Numbered from the stretch's first letter, positions 1 to 10,200 are shown. The stretch: 64,000 bases of DNA from Dactylosporangium siamense (GCF_016862795.1 NZ_BONQ01000052.1:62001-126000), one strand, 5' to 3'. A program made the numbers and translations. The notes: a model not told the origin generated them from the sequence alone.

Positions 1-1
1 C

Positions 2-739
2 CGGATCCACCTCGGCTACGACGATCGGCGCGACCTCCCGCCGGTGCTGCCGATGGCCCGGATGGAACGGTCGATCGACGCCGACCTCGTCCGGCTCGGC
101 CTGCTGTCCCTCGACGAGCTGCACCCGCTGGTCGCCGCGGCGATGGTCCCGGGGCACAAGGGCGCCGCGGGTCCCGCGCCCAGGGTCGACATGTCGCCGT
201 TCACCGTGCCGTGCGGCAGCGAACGGCACCGCATCGGACCCGACGGCATCCCGCACCCGCCGGAGGAGATCCGGCGGGAGCAGAGCCTGCACGCGCTCGG
301 CGGGCCCACGCCCACCGGCTGTTTCGCCGCACATATCGGCTGGCGCGACCCGTCGGTGCCCGTGCCGAAGGTGCTCCGCCGGCGCCGTTCGGTGCTGGTG
401 GACCAGGCCCGCAACGGCGACGGCCCGGCACTGACCGCGTGGCTCGACGCCGGCCTCGACCCGCACCTGCGCACCGGCGAGTCCTGGACCCTGCTGCACC
501 TGATCGCCTGGCTGCCCGACCCGGCGGCGTTGGTGACGCGCCTGGTCGCCGCCGGGCTCGACCTGGAGGCCCAGGCTCGGGGCGGGAACACGCCCCTTCG
601 CCACGCGATCGGCCAGGGCGGCTCGGTCGCCGCGATCCGGGCCCTGGCCGCCGCCGGCGCGGTCACGACCGGCTGGGCGGACGCCGCCGAGCGCGCCAAC
701 CGGCTCGCGGAGCTGCAGTTCCTGGCCACGCCGTGCTAG
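2..739 (+). CDS. Ankyrin-repeat protein, 5' end outside window
   Basis: The reading frame is open from the first bases of the window to a TAG stop, so the true start lies upstream. The C-terminal third looks like ankyrin repeats: a helix pair around DGPALTAWLDAGLDPHLR, then WTLLHLIAWL, then GNTPLRHAI followed by AAIRALAAAG. The first half carries no motif I recognise. Such repeats normally form a protein-binding surface; the partner is unknown. The stop overlaps the GTG start of the following MFS gene, so the two are probably translated together. The ankyrin call is fairly sure and the cellular role is unknown. Confidence 0.72.
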   Translation, partial: RIHLGYDDRRDLPPVLPMARMERSIDADLVRLGLLSLDELHPLVAAAMVPGHKGAAGPAPRVDMSPFTVPCGSERHRIGPDGIPHPPEEIRREQSLHALGGPTPTGCFAAHIGWRDPSVPVPKVLRRRRSVLVDQARNGDGPALTAWLDAGLDPHLRTGESWTLLHLIAWLPDPAALVTRLVAAGLDLEAQARGGNTPLRHAIGQGGSVAAIRALAAAGAVTTGWADAAERANRLAELQFLATPC

Positions 740-1938
740 CGGCCCTGCGGATCCGCGACTTCAGGCTGCTGTGGACGGGCCGGTTCGTCAGCCAGCTCGG
801 CACCTGGCTGCTCACCGTCGCGGTCCCGGCACACGTCCTGCACCTCACCGGCTCGCTCATGGCGACCGGTCTCACCCTCGCCGCGGAGTACCTGCCGGCG
901 CTGCTGCTCGGCCCGCTCGCCGGGGTGCTCACCGACCGCTGGGACCGCCGCCGGGTCATGCTCACCACCGACGTGTTCCGGGCCGTCGTGGTCGCCGCGA
1001 TGCTGCTCGTCGACTCCCCCGGCACCGTGTGGATCCTCTACGCCGCCCTCGCGGCCGAGAGCGCGGGATCGATCCTGTTCCGTCCGGCCGCGCAGGCGTA
1101 CACCCCGGCAATCGTCGGCACCGGCAACCTGCTCAGCAGCGCCAACGCGCTCACCGCCGTGACCGACGGCACGGTGCGGCTCGTCGGCGCCCCGCTCGGC
1201 GCGGTGCTGCTGCTCGCGTTCGGGTTCCCGGTGCTGATCTGGGTCGACGTCGCCAGCTACCTCGTGTCGGCGCTCGCCATCTTCCTCACCACCCGCCGGC
1301 CCGCACCGACCCGGACCGCCGCCGCGGACCTGCGGGCCGACCTGCGGCACGGCCTGCGGACCGTCGCCGGCCACCGGATGACGTTGTGGCTGCTGGTCAT
1401 CGGCGTCGTGTTCACCCTGGCCAACGGCGCGCTCAGCGCCCTGCTCATCCCGCTCGGCGTCACCGAGCTCGGCGGGCCACGCCAGACGGGGCTGGTCGTG
1501 TCCGCGCTCGGGGTCGGGTTCCTGCTCGGCGCGCCGCTCATCCGGGTGCTCGTCGACAAGGTCCAACCGCGGCGGCTGTACTCGGCCACCCTGCTCGGCA
1601 CGGCGGTCGGCTTCCTGCTGCTGTTCACCGCGCACACCCTGACCGTGGCCCTGCCGGCGGCCGTGGCCATCGGCATGTTCGGCTCGATGACCTGGGCGGT
1701 GCCGCAGACCACCCTGCAACGCACGCTGCCAAACGACGTCCTCGGCCGGGTCAGCGCCGTCTTCCTCAGCGGCGAGGCGCTCGGCACCCTGCTCGGCGCC
1801 GTCACCGGACCGATCGTCGCCCAGGCCGCCGGGCTGGTCACCCTGGCGGTCGCCGCCTGCGCGCTGACGGCCGCGTGCGCGCTGCTGGGCGCGGCGCTGC
1901 TGCCGACCGTCGAGCTGCCGGCACCAATTGCCCATTGA
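733..1938 (+). CDS. MFS transporter (EntS-like, MFS_3 type)
   Basis: About 401 residues with roughly 12 hydrophobic helices. It begins LAALRIRDFRLLWTGRFVSQ, the typical N-terminus of enterobactin-exporter-like MFS_3 proteins. The conserved loop 2-3 motif is seen as GVLTDRWDRRRVML, near residue 70. The GTG at 733 is chosen because it overlaps the stop of the ankyrin gene (GTGCTAG) and because homologues start at this point; the open frame further upstream encodes only low-complexity Arg/Pro/Ala residues. It is likely a drug or metabolite exporter in the inner membrane. The substrate cannot be inferred. Confidence 0.85.
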   Translation: MLAALRIRDFRLLWTGRFVSQLGTWLLTVAVPAHVLHLTGSLMATGLTLAAEYLPALLLGPLAGVLTDRWDRRRVMLTTDVFRAVVVAAMLLVDSPGTVWILYAALAAESAGSILFRPAAQAYTPAIVGTGNLLSSANALTAVTDGTVRLVGAPLGAVLLLAFGFPVLIWVDVASYLVSALAIFLTTRRPAPTRTAAADLRADLRHGLRTVAGHRMTLWLLVIGVVFTLANGALSALLIPLGVTELGGPRQTGLVVSALGVGFLLGAPLIRVLVDKVQPRRLYSATLLGTAVGFLLLFTAHTLTVALPAAVAIGMFGSMTWAVPQTTLQRTLPNDVLGRVSAVFLSGEALGTLLGAVTGPIVAQAAGLVTLAVAACALTAACALLGAALLPTVELPAPIAH

Positions 1939-2011
1939 ACGTCTTCCATCGATCTTCGGTGTCTGCCTACAGTCGTGCCCTGTACCTCGACGACGGAGGG
2001 GAGAACACATC

Positions 2012-3625
2012 GTGGTGTCTCGCTCGGTTCGAAGACTCCTGGGCGCGGCGACGGTCGCGATCCTGGTGGGATCGATCGGGTTGGTGGATCCGGCCTACGC
2101 CGGCTCCACCGGTTCGGGCATCAGCACACCGAAGCAACTGACCAAGGCCGTGACGCTGCCCGGCGTCCTGCGGCACCTGCTGGCCTTGCAGCTGATCGGG
2201 GATCTCAACGGCGGCAACCGGGCGTCCGGCACCGCCGGGCACCGGCGCAGCGCCGACTACGTTGCGACCCTGCTCCAGCACGCCGGGTATCAGGTCACCC
2301 GGCAACCGTTCCAGTTCAACTTCTGTGACGAGACGAGCTCGTCGTTCGCGCAGACCGCGCCGGCGCCGGCGATCTACGTCGAAGGCACCGACTACGACCT
2401 GATGACCTGTTCGGGCTCCGGGGACGTCACGGCCGCGGTCGTGCCGGTCGACCTCAACCTGGTCGCGCCGCGGGTCGCGGTCACGTCCGGGTGCGAGGCG
2501 GCCGACTTCACCGCCGCCGTGGTCGGCCAGATCGCGCTGATGCAGCGGGGCGGCTGCCCGTTCGGGACGAAGGTGGCCAACGCCGAGGCGGCGGGTGCCG
2601 CGGGTGCGATCGTCATGAACCAGGGCAACGGCGACCCGGTCACCGCGCCCGACCGGTACTCGCTGCTGCTCGGTACCCTCGGCGCACCGGTCGGCATCCC
2701 GGCCGTCGGGGTGTCCTACGGCAGCGGTGAGGCGTTCGCCGCCACGCCCGGCCTGACCGTTCACCTGGCGGCGTCGACGACCGCCGAGGTCCGCGACACC
2801 GAGAACGTCATCGCGGAGACGAAGACCGGGCGGGCCGACAACGTCGTGATGGCCGGGTCGCACCTCGACTCCGTGCCCGAAGGCAACGGCATCAACGACA
2901 ACGGCAGCGGCAGCGCCGCCCTGCTCGAGATCGCGCTGCAGATGGCCCGCACCAAGCCGGTCAACAAGGTCCGCTTCGCCTGGTGGGGCGCCGAGGAGGC
3001 CAGCCTCGTCGGTTCCACGTTCTACGTCAACAACCTCACCCCGGCGCAGCGGGCCGAGATCAGGCTGTACCTCAACTTCGACATGGTGGCGTCGCCCAAC
3101 TACATGTTCGGGGTCTACGACGGTGACGACTCCGCGGCGGAGGGCTCCGGCCCCGGCCCGGCCGGCTCGGCGCAGATCGAGGACCTGTTCGAGGCGTTCT
3201 TCGCCTCCCGCGGGCAGTCCACGAACGCCGCCGACTTCAGCGGCCGGTCCGACTACGGCCCGTTCATCGCGGCCGGCGTCGGCATCCCGGCCGGTGGCCT
3301 GTTCACCGGCGCCGAGGGGATCAAGACCGCGGCCGACGTCGCCAAGTACGGCGGTGTCGCGGGCGCCGCGTACGACCCGTGCTACCACGACCCGTGCGAC
3401 GACCTGTTCCGCGTCACCCAGAAGGGCGGCGACGCGGCGCTCTACGGCCAGCTGCGTAGCCAGTACACCCTGTTCGGCAACATCAACACGTTCGCCCTGG
3501 ACACGAACGCCGACGCGATCGCGACCGCTGTGATCACGTACGCGTTCGACACGTCCACGATTCCGCCGCGTACCACCACCGCCACCGCCAGGTCGGCCGT
3601 GACGGCCGGTCCCCCGCTGCAATGA
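2012..3625 (+). CDS. Secreted M28 family metallo-aminopeptidase with PA domain
   Basis: A zinc exopeptidase that removes N-terminal residues from extracellular peptides, of the Streptomyces griseus aminopeptidase type. The order is: a signal peptide (VRRLLGAATVAILVGSIGL, cleavage after AYA), a protease-associated domain (around IALMQRGGCPFGTKVANAEA), then the M28 catalytic domain. Metal-binding and catalytic motifs visible are GSHLDSVPEGNGINDNGSG, WWGAEEASLVGS and LNFDMV, with a later CYHDPCDD segment. The GTG at 2012 is chosen because GGAGGGG lies about 10 bases upstream and a proper signal peptide follows; the longer open frame from 1928 would put a charged tail before it. A hairpin terminator follows directly. 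Confidence 0.9.
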   Translation: MVSRSVRRLLGAATVAILVGSIGLVDPAYAGSTGSGISTPKQLTKAVTLPGVLRHLLALQLIGDLNGGNRASGTAGHRRSADYVATLLQHAGYQVTRQPFQFNFCDETSSSFAQTAPAPAIYVEGTDYDLMTCSGSGDVTAAVVPVDLNLVAPRVAVTSGCEAADFTAAVVGQIALMQRGGCPFGTKVANAEAAGAAGAIVMNQGNGDPVTAPDRYSLLLGTLGAPVGIPAVGVSYGSGEAFAATPGLTVHLAASTTAEVRDTENVIAETKTGRADNVVMAGSHLDSVPEGNGINDNGSGSAALLEIALQMARTKPVNKVRFAWWGAEEASLVGSTFYVNNLTPAQRAEIRLYLNFDMVASPNYMFGVYDGDDSAAEGSGPGPAGSAQIEDLFEAFFASRGQSTNAADFSGRSDYGPFIAAGVGIPAGGLFTGAEGIKTAADVAKYGGVAGAAYDPCYHDPCDDLFRVTQKGGDAALYGQLRSQYTLFGNINTFALDTNADAIATAVITYAFDTSTIPPRTTTATARSAVTAGPPLQ

Positions 3626-3634
3626 CACCTCGTC

Positions 3635-3658
3635 GGGCACCGGCCTTCACCGGTGCCC
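3635..3658. terminator. Intergenic hairpin terminator between convergent genes
   Basis: A perfect 9-bp stem, GGGCACCGG with CCGGTGCCC, and a 6-base loop CCTTCA, placed 10 bases after the aminopeptidase stop and 26 bases from the end of the leftward operon. There is no T-tract, as is usual in high-GC actinobacteria. It can serve both strands. Confidence 0.7.
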
Positions 3659-3683
3659 GGCGACACAGCGGGGGATGCGGTGG

Positions 3684-5531
3684 TCAGCCCAGGGGTGGGA
3701 GGCGGTGGCGCAGGGGGGTGCCCGGGCCGGCGCCGACGAGACGGCCGGCGTGGGCGGTCAGGGTACGGCTGCCGGCCGCGTCGCACACGTCGGTGAACGG
3801 GTGCGGCGCGGCGACGGGTGGGCGGCTGACGATCCGGTCGTCGCCGGTGATGCCGTAAAGACGGCCGCCGAGCGTGGTCAGGGCGACGGCGCCGCTCGCG
3901 GTGCCGATCGGCCGCCACGCGCCGGTCCGCAGCTCCAGGGCGGGCAGATACCAGAGCACGTCGTCGGACGTGGCGGCGAACAGGCCCGCGTCGCACAGGG
4001 CGAGACTGTGCGCGCCCGGCGGTGCGGCGGTCACGTCGGTCCACTGCGGGGCGTCGAACGCGGGGTCGCGGTAGCACAGCCGGCCCGTGGTGGTGAGCGC
4101 CCACAGGCCCTGCAGCATCGCGCCGGCGGCCTCCCGCGGCGACGCGAGGCACAGCAGCGACGGGGCGTCGTCGATGCGGCGCCACGGCAGGTTCTGCGGG
4201 CACGCCTCGCGGGTGCGCAGGCCACCGTCGGCGGCAACCGCGTAGAACGCGCCGTCGCAGCTGGTGAGGGCGTGCAGCTCGGCGGGCGGGCCGATCACCG
4301 TCCAGCCGTCGCGGGCGGCACCCGAGGTGAAGCGGTCCAGGACGTTGCGGGTGATGCGGTCCACGACCGGGTCGCTGAGGCCCTTGCCCCAGTTGACGGT
4401 CGCGGCGGTGAACACCGTGCCGGCGCCGAGGTCGAAGACGCCCATCGTGGCGGCGCCGCCCTGACCGTATCGGCGCCAGTGTCGCAGGTCGGCGGTGGCG
4501 AGCACGACGAAGGAGGGTGGGGTGCCGTCGCGGCCGGTGGCGCGTGGCACGCCGGCGACGTCGACGATGTCGGCGGCGTCGGTCTCGTAGCCGAGGGTGC
4601 CCTGGCCGAACTTGTCGCCGTCGCTGACGCCGGTGCCGTCGAAGACCCAGTGCGTGGCGAACCGGGCGGTGAACGTCTCCTGCCCGATGATGGCCATCCC
4701 GTCGCCCCAGGCGCCGGCGCCGCGGCGGAAGCTGACCCCGGTCATCGCGTTCTCGGGCCGGTTGACCGGGGCGCTGGACCATTCGACGGTCACCCGGCCG
4801 GGGTCCACTGTGGACATCGGGTCGGTGGTGGCGTCGCGGTGGCAGACCATGGTGCGGCCGCCGTCCTCGAGGCGCATCTGCCACCAGGCGGTGTTGGCGC
4901 CGAGGACGGCGAGGTTCCCGCCGCGGCGGACGAAGGCCTCGACGGCGTCGCGCTGCTCCCAGGTCCAGTACTCGTCGTGGGCGCAGACGATGAGGGCGCG
5001 GCGCCCGTCGAGGACCGCCGGGTCGAGGTGCAGGTCCAGGTTGGAGCAGAACTCGACCGGGTAGCCGGCCGCGCGCAGCCACCGCAGCAGCGGCTCCTCC
5101 CAGCGCTCCGGCGGCGGGCCGCCACCCGGCCGGTCGAAGGTGACGGCGGTCGCGCGGGTCGGTTCCTCGGCGTAGTAGAGGCCCTCCGAGGGTTCGCCGG
5201 CCCGGTTGTACGCCTGCCACGTCGCGAACGGCACCGACACCAGGATCGGCGCGGTCGGTTTTGCTGACCGCACCACGAACCACGCCTCGTCGTCACCGGC
5301 GCTGTCGATGCGCGGCACCGCACCGGCGGCGGCGAACGTCGCCCGGTACAGCGACGACGGCCACGACACCGGCACGGCGAGGGTCCACGTCGGATCGGGC
5401 ACCGCAGCGCGGTGCATGACAAGCCCGGAGATCGCGTCGGTGACGACGACCGTGGCCGCGTCCGGAGCGACGAACGACAGTGATGTGCCGGCCACGCAGG
5501 ATGTGGCCCGCGCGTAGGCCCGGGGTGTCAC
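3684..5531 (-). CDS. N,N-dimethylformamidase beta-subunit-like protein, last gene of the NRPS operon
   Basis: About 615 residues. The first 400 residues resemble the large (catalytic) subunit domain of N,N-dimethylformamidase: an N-terminal beta-sandwich, then a core with a glutamine-amidotransferase-like stretch (ALIVCAHDEYWTWEQRDAVE, FVRRGGNLAVLGANTAWWQM). The family is an iron-dependent amidohydrolase. The Tyr of HDEYW may be an iron ligand by analogy, which I cannot verify. The last 200 residues look like a small beta-propeller with repeated GLWAL/LCYRD, GLFAATSDDVLWYL and GRLYGITGDDRI units. The GTG start overlaps the stop of the upstream condensation gene (GTGA), so it belongs to the NRPS operon and may hydrolyse or reshape an amide in the product or a precursor. 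That role is inferred. Confidence 0.75.
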   Translation of the reverse strand: MTPRAYARATSCVAGTSLSFVAPDAATVVVTDAISGLVMHRAAVPDPTWTLAVPVSWPSSLYRATFAAAGAVPRIDSAGDDEAWFVVRSAKPTAPILVSVPFATWQAYNRAGEPSEGLYYAEEPTRATAVTFDRPGGGPPPERWEEPLLRWLRAAGYPVEFCSNLDLHLDPAVLDGRRALIVCAHDEYWTWEQRDAVEAFVRRGGNLAVLGANTAWWQMRLEDGGRTMVCHRDATTDPMSTVDPGRVTVEWSSAPVNRPENAMTGVSFRRGAGAWGDGMAIIGQETFTARFATHWVFDGTGVSDGDKFGQGTLGYETDAADIVDVAGVPRATGRDGTPPSFVVLATADLRHWRRYGQGGAATMGVFDLGAGTVFTAATVNWGKGLSDPVVDRITRNVLDRFTSGAARDGWTVIGPPAELHALTSCDGAFYAVAADGGLRTREACPQNLPWRRIDDAPSLLCLASPREAAGAMLQGLWALTTTGRLCYRDPAFDAPQWTDVTAAPPGAHSLALCDAGLFAATSDDVLWYLPALELRTGAWRPIGTASGAVALTTLGGRLYGITGDDRIVSRPPVAAPHPFTDVCDAAGSRTLTAHAGRLVGAGPGTPLRHRLPPLG

Positions 5532-6868
5532 AGCAGTCCGGACAGTACGGTCATCGGCACGTCCTCACCGGCGGCGCGGACCAGCAGCTCCTCGAGTGCC
5601 CGCAGCTGACCCTCGATCGCGGTCGGCGGCAGGTACGCGGTGTCGGCGGTCAGCGTCACGACGAGCGCCGGCCCGTCTTGCGTGACGTGCAGGCAGTAGC
5701 GGCAGGCGACGCGTTCCTGCGTGGCGGGGAAGTCGAACCGGGTTTCCCGGGGCGCGGTCGCGGCCTGGACGGGGCGCCCGTCGACGAGTCGCATGTCGTT
5801 GAAGCAGGTGTACGGGTGCACCTCCGTCCCGCGGGCAGCGGCCGCCGTGGCGAGCATCTCGTCCCAGCCGGCCGGATCGTAGGCGGCGGCGCGGTAGCCG
5901 CGCAGGGCGGCCTGCCAGCCCGGGCGCAGCAGCGCGCCGAACGTGGGCCGGTCGACGTCGAGGACGAACAGACCGTCCTGCGACAGGGTGCTGACGAGGT
6001 CGCGGTGCCCGGTGGTGAACCGGTTGCCGACGATCGGCATGACGGCAGTGGTCTGGTGCCCACCGGCGGCGGCGGCGAGCGCCCCGGCGGCGGTGAGCAG
6101 CACGGTGGAGCCGCTGACGCCGTGCTGGGCGGCGAGCGTGTCGACGGCGCCGGTGAGCGCGGTGGAGACGAGCCGTCCGGTCCAGAACCTCGGCGCGCGC
6201 GGCGCGGCGACCGGGGTGGCCCACATGGTCGCCGGGATCCGGGCGAACTGTTCGGCCCAGTACGACAGGGCGGCCGTGCCGCGGCGGTGCCCTTCCGGGG
6301 AGTCCTGCTCGGCGGCGACGTCGAGCGGGGTGGTCTCCGGGTCGCGCAGGCCGCGGGTGCCGCGCCGCACGAGCAGTCGCAGATCCCGGGCGAGCACCTC
6401 GGCGCCGTGCCCGTCGGTGGCGAGGTGGCACAGCACCAGGACCAGGTGGCTGACCTCACCGCCGTGCGTGACGAGCGCGGCCCGCACCGGCCATTCCGCG
6501 CGGTAGTCGAACGCGGTCCCGGCGAGCAGGTCCCGGACGCGGCCGGCCTCGGCGGCCGGATCGGCGCCGCCGTCGACGATGTGCACGTCCAGAGCACCGT
6601 CGAGCGCGAGCACCTGGTGCGGCCCATCGCCGAGCCGGGTGCGCAGCGCCTCGTGCCGGGCCACCAGCGCCGCGAGCGCACCGAGCGCGGCCGGGACCGG
6701 CACGGTCCGCGCGCCGAGGTCGACGATCCGGTCGAGGTTGAAGTAGTGGTCGTTGGGGACCGTGCGTCCGATCGCGTGCCAGATGGCCCGCTGCCCCCAC
6801 GTCAGCGGGCCGGTGCCGGACCGCGAACCGGTGAACGGCACCCGGACCGGGGTCAGCAGCTCAGTCAT
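5528..6868 (-). CDS. Stand-alone NRPS condensation domain
   Basis: About 446 residues forming one condensation-domain protein with no A or T domain. Visible landmarks are LTWGQRAIWHAI near the N-terminus, RHEALRTRLGD (C2), LVLCHLATDGHGAEV (C3) and a later SGSTVLLTAAGALAA segment. The C3 signature HHxxxDG reads CHLATDG here: the second, catalytic His and the Asp are kept and the first His is Cys. The ATG at 6868 overlaps the end of the carrier-protein gene (ATGACTGA). The protein probably joins an acyl or aminoacyl group held on the free carrier protein to another amine; which substrates is unknown. Confidence 0.85.
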   Translation of the reverse strand: MTELLTPVRVPFTGSRSGTGPLTWGQRAIWHAIGRTVPNDHYFNLDRIVDLGARTVPVPAALGALAALVARHEALRTRLGDGPHQVLALDGALDVHIVDGGADPAAEAGRVRDLLAGTAFDYRAEWPVRAALVTHGGEVSHLVLVLCHLATDGHGAEVLARDLRLLVRRGTRGLRDPETTPLDVAAEQDSPEGHRRGTAALSYWAEQFARIPATMWATPVAAPRAPRFWTGRLVSTALTGAVDTLAAQHGVSGSTVLLTAAGALAAAAGGHQTTAVMPIVGNRFTTGHRDLVSTLSQDGLFVLDVDRPTFGALLRPGWQAALRGYRAAAYDPAGWDEMLATAAAARGTEVHPYTCFNDMRLVDGRPVQAATAPRETRFDFPATQERVACRYCLHVTQDGPALVVTLTADTAYLPPTAIEGQLRALEELLVRAAGEDVPMTVLSGLL

Positions 6869-7109
6869 CGCGGACCGCCCGTTCCTGCACGGTGCGCACC
6901 AGGTCGTCGAAGTCGTCGAAGCCGGGCGCGTCCAGGTCGAGCTGGACGCCGAGCTCGTCGTCGAGGGCGTCGATGAGCCGCAGCACCGCCAGGGAGCCGA
7001 CGCCGAGGGCGGCCAGGGAGCCACCGCCGGCCAGGATCTCCGCGGCGGTGACCTCGCCGTCGGTGGCGGTGCTGACCATCGTCGCGACCCGGTCCCGGAG
7101 GCCGTTCAT
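6861..7109 (-). CDS. Free-standing acyl/peptidyl carrier protein
   Basis: A small acidic 82-residue carrier protein. The phosphopantetheine serine is in LAALGVGSLAVLRLIDALDD, the usual (D/G)S(L) context at the start of helix II. It would carry an activated acyl or aminoacyl thioester between the free ligase (10557-12044) and the free condensation domain. Its ATG overlaps the MbtH stop (ATGA) and its own stop overlaps the next start, so the three small genes are translated as a unit. Peptidyl and acyl carrier types cannot be separated from this sequence. Confidence 0.85.
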   Translation of the reverse strand: MNGLRDRVATMVSTATDGEVTAAEILAGGGSLAALGVGSLAVLRLIDALDDELGVQLDLDAPGFDDFDDLVRTVQERAVRDD

Positions 7110-7297
7110 CGGGCGGCCAGCCGCTGCCGCAGGCTCAGCGGGCGGATGTCGGTCCACACCTCGTCGATGTGCGCGACGCACTCGTCCCTGGTGCCGGTGA
7201 ACCCGGTGCGCCGCCAGCCGGCGGGTGGCTCCTCGGCGGCGTTCCACAGCGAGTGCTGCTCCTCGTCGTTGACGACGACGGCGTACGTGTCATTCAT
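7106..7297 (-). CDS. mbtH: MbtH-like NRPS accessory protein
   Basis: A 63-residue protein with the full MbtH signature: YAVVVNDEEQHSLW, EEPPAGWRRTGF and HIDEVWTDIRPLSLR. MbtH proteins bind adenylation domains and are needed for their folding or activity. It sits between the Gly-type NRPS and the carrier protein with 4-base overlaps on both sides. It probably serves one or more of the three adenylation domains in the operon. Confidence 0.96.
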   Translation of the reverse strand: MNDTYAVVVNDEEQHSLWNAAEEPPAGWRRTGFTGTRDECVAHIDEVWTDIRPLSLRQRLAAR

Positions 7298-10200
7298 CGG
7301 GCCTCCCTCAGGTCGGCGATCGCGGCGACGACGCCGTCGATCGTGGGGGTGTCGAAGAAGACGTCGAGCGGCACGTCGACGCCGAGGCGTTTGCGGATGC
7401 GGACCGCGATCTGGGTGATGGTCAGCGAGTGGCCGCCGAGGTCGAACAGATCCTCGTCGGTGCCGATGTCATCGATTCGCAGCACCTCCTGCCAGATGGC
7501 GGTGACCGTGTCCGTGTCCGTGGTCTGGTCACCGGTACCGGCATCCGGAGCGCGGACGTCCGCGGGCCGTTCTTCTGTGGGTGCCGGCAGGGCGGCCCGG
7601 TCGAGCTTGCCGTTCGGGGTGAGCGGGAACCGCTCGAGGACGACGACCTCGGCCGGCACCATGTAGCCGGGCAGGACCTCGGCCACGTGCGCCCGCAGCC
7701 CACCGGCGTCGACCGGCCCGGCGGGCACGACGTAGGCGACCAGGCGGGCCCGCGGGCCGTGCGGGTCGGCGAGGGTCACCGCGGCCTGCGTCACCGTGGG
7801 GTGGGTGGTGAGCCGGGCCTCGATCTCACCGGGTTCGATCCGGTGGCCGCGCAGCTTCACCTGGTTGTCGACCCGGCCGAGGAACTCCAGGCCGTCCGGC
7901 CCGCGCCGCACCCGGTCGCCGGTGCCGTAGAGGCGGGCACCCGGGGCACCGAACGGGTCCGGCCGGAACCGGTCCGCGGTCAGCCCGGACCGCCCCCGGT
8001 AGCCGTGGGCGACGCCGAGCCCGCCGATCCACAGCTCCCCGGCGATCCCGTCGGGCACGGGCCGCAGCGCTTCGTCCAGGACGTGCAGGGTGGTGTTCGC
8101 GACCGGCCCGCCGATCGTGACCTGGGCACCGGCCTCGATGTCGGCGAGCGCCGACCAGACCGTGGTCTCCGTCGGCCCGTATGCGTTGACGAGCCGACGC
8201 ACCAGCGGCCGCAGCGCCGCGGCGAGGTCGGCCGGCAACGCCTCACCACCGGTGACGGCGACCAGCGACGAACGGGCGAGGCCGGCCTCCAGCAGCAGCC
8301 GCCAGCCGGAAGGAGTCGCCTGCACGTGCGTGACGCCGTGCCGGTCGATGAGGCGCAGCTGCCCGGCGGCGTCGCGGTGGCCGTCCGGTGGCACGAGGAC
8401 GAGCGCGGCGCCGACGGTGAGCGGCAGCAGCAGCTCGACGGTGGAGATGTCGAACGACAGCGAGGTCAGCCCGAGCCACGTGTCGCCGGCCCCGGAGCCG
8501 AGGTGCTCGCGCATCGAGTCGAGTAGGTTGGTCAGTGCGCCGTGCGGGACGGCGACGCCCTTCGGCCGCCCGGTCGATCCGGACGTGTAGATGACGTATG
8601 CGACGTCATCGGGGGACGGCGCCTCGTCCGGTGTGGCGTCGCCGCCGTCGACCTCGGTCTCGCCGCGCCAGGTGGCGCCTGCCTCGAGGGACACGTCCTG
8701 CGGGCCGAGGACGAGCGCGGCGCCGGCGTCGTCGCGGATGAACGCGATCCGCTCGGCCGGATACGACGGGTCGAGCGGCAGGTATGCGGCGCCGGTCTCC
8801 AGCACACCGAGCACGGCCACAAGCAGCTCGGCAGCACGGGGCAGGGCGATCCCGACCAGCGAACCCGGCCCGATCCCCTGGGCCCGGAGCCGGGCGCCGA
8901 GGCCCGCCGCCGCGGCGCCGAGCTGTCCGTAGCTGACCTCCCGCTCCCCACAACGAACCGCGACCGCGTCGGGCCGCACGGCGACCTGTGCCAGGAACCG
9001 GTCCACGACGGTGTCCCGGGGGCCCGGGCCCACCACAGCGCCGGTGACAGGGCCCGACAGTCCCACCACAGCGCCGGTGGCAGGGCCCGACAGGACCAGA
9101 TCCCCGATCGCCGTGTCCGGCGCCGCAACCGCCGCGGCGAGGAGCGCCTGGAACTGCGCGCAGACCTGTTCGGCCGCGAACGAGCCCGCGACGAGCTGGA
9201 GGCTGCCCTCGACCACCGACGGGCCCTCGACCAGCTGCAGGTTGGCGGTGCCGCGCACAGCACCGCTGAACACCAGCCAGTCGACGGTGCTGTCCACCCC
9301 GGTGAACCCGGGTGGGTCGGCGCGCCGCCGGTAGCTGACGGTCAACGGCGCGAGCGACGCCCGAGGGGTGAGCCGGACGGCGTGACTGAGCGGGACGGCG
9401 CGGTGGGCGTACACCTCGCGCAGCTGGACCCGCAGCGCCCGCGCGAACGCGGCGAACGGCTGCGACGGTGCCGGGGCGGTGCTGACGGGCAGCTCGTTGA
9501 CGTGCAAGCCGATCCGGGGCGCGGCCCGGTCCCCTGTGGACAGTTCGAGGGCGGTGGTGACGGTGTCGTTGCCGTACCGGCGCAGCAGCGCGTGCCAGGC
9601 GGTGAGGAGGAACTCGAAGTGGGTGACGCCGACGGCGGCGGCCGCCTCGGCGAGGGCGGCCGTGCCGATGGTGAACGGCACCGCGACGGCGGTGGTCCCG
9701 GGTGGGGTGTGCCGCAGGCCAGGCAGCTGTGGCGCGGCCGGCTCCCGCCACCGCTCGGTCCAGTAGGCTGCTGCCGCCGGCACATCGACCACCGCCGCCA
9801 GCCCATCGACCGCTGCCGCCGACCCATCGACCGCCGCCGACCCATCGACCGCCGCCAGCACATCGACCGCCGCCAGCACATCGACCGCCGCCGGCATTTC
9901 CACGGGCAGCGGAACCGGGGTCATGTCCACTGGGAACAGAACCGACGTCGTGTCTCCGCCCTGCTTCCCTGACACTAGCACATCCGAAAAAGTAATCTTT
10001 CGGTGAGCCCGGTCTGCCGGCTGAGCGGGTGCCCCATCGGTTGTGGACAAGGCCGTGCCATTGTACGCGGCGGCAAGGTCGGCGATGAGGACCTGCTTGG
10101 AGGTGCCGTCGAAGACCAGGTGGTGCACGACGACGCACAGCAGGTGCTCGCCGGGCCCGGTGTGCAGCAGGGTGAACCTGGCCAGTGGGCCGTGGCGCAG

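Noticed and set aside
16-729. Long leftward open frame opposite the ankyrin gene
   Set aside because: Low-complexity Arg/Ser/Ala translation, typical antisense frame in high-GC DNA; no ribosome site or family.
9781-9895. CRISPR-like array
   Set aside because: Units are contiguous without spacers and code in frame; they are tandem repeats.
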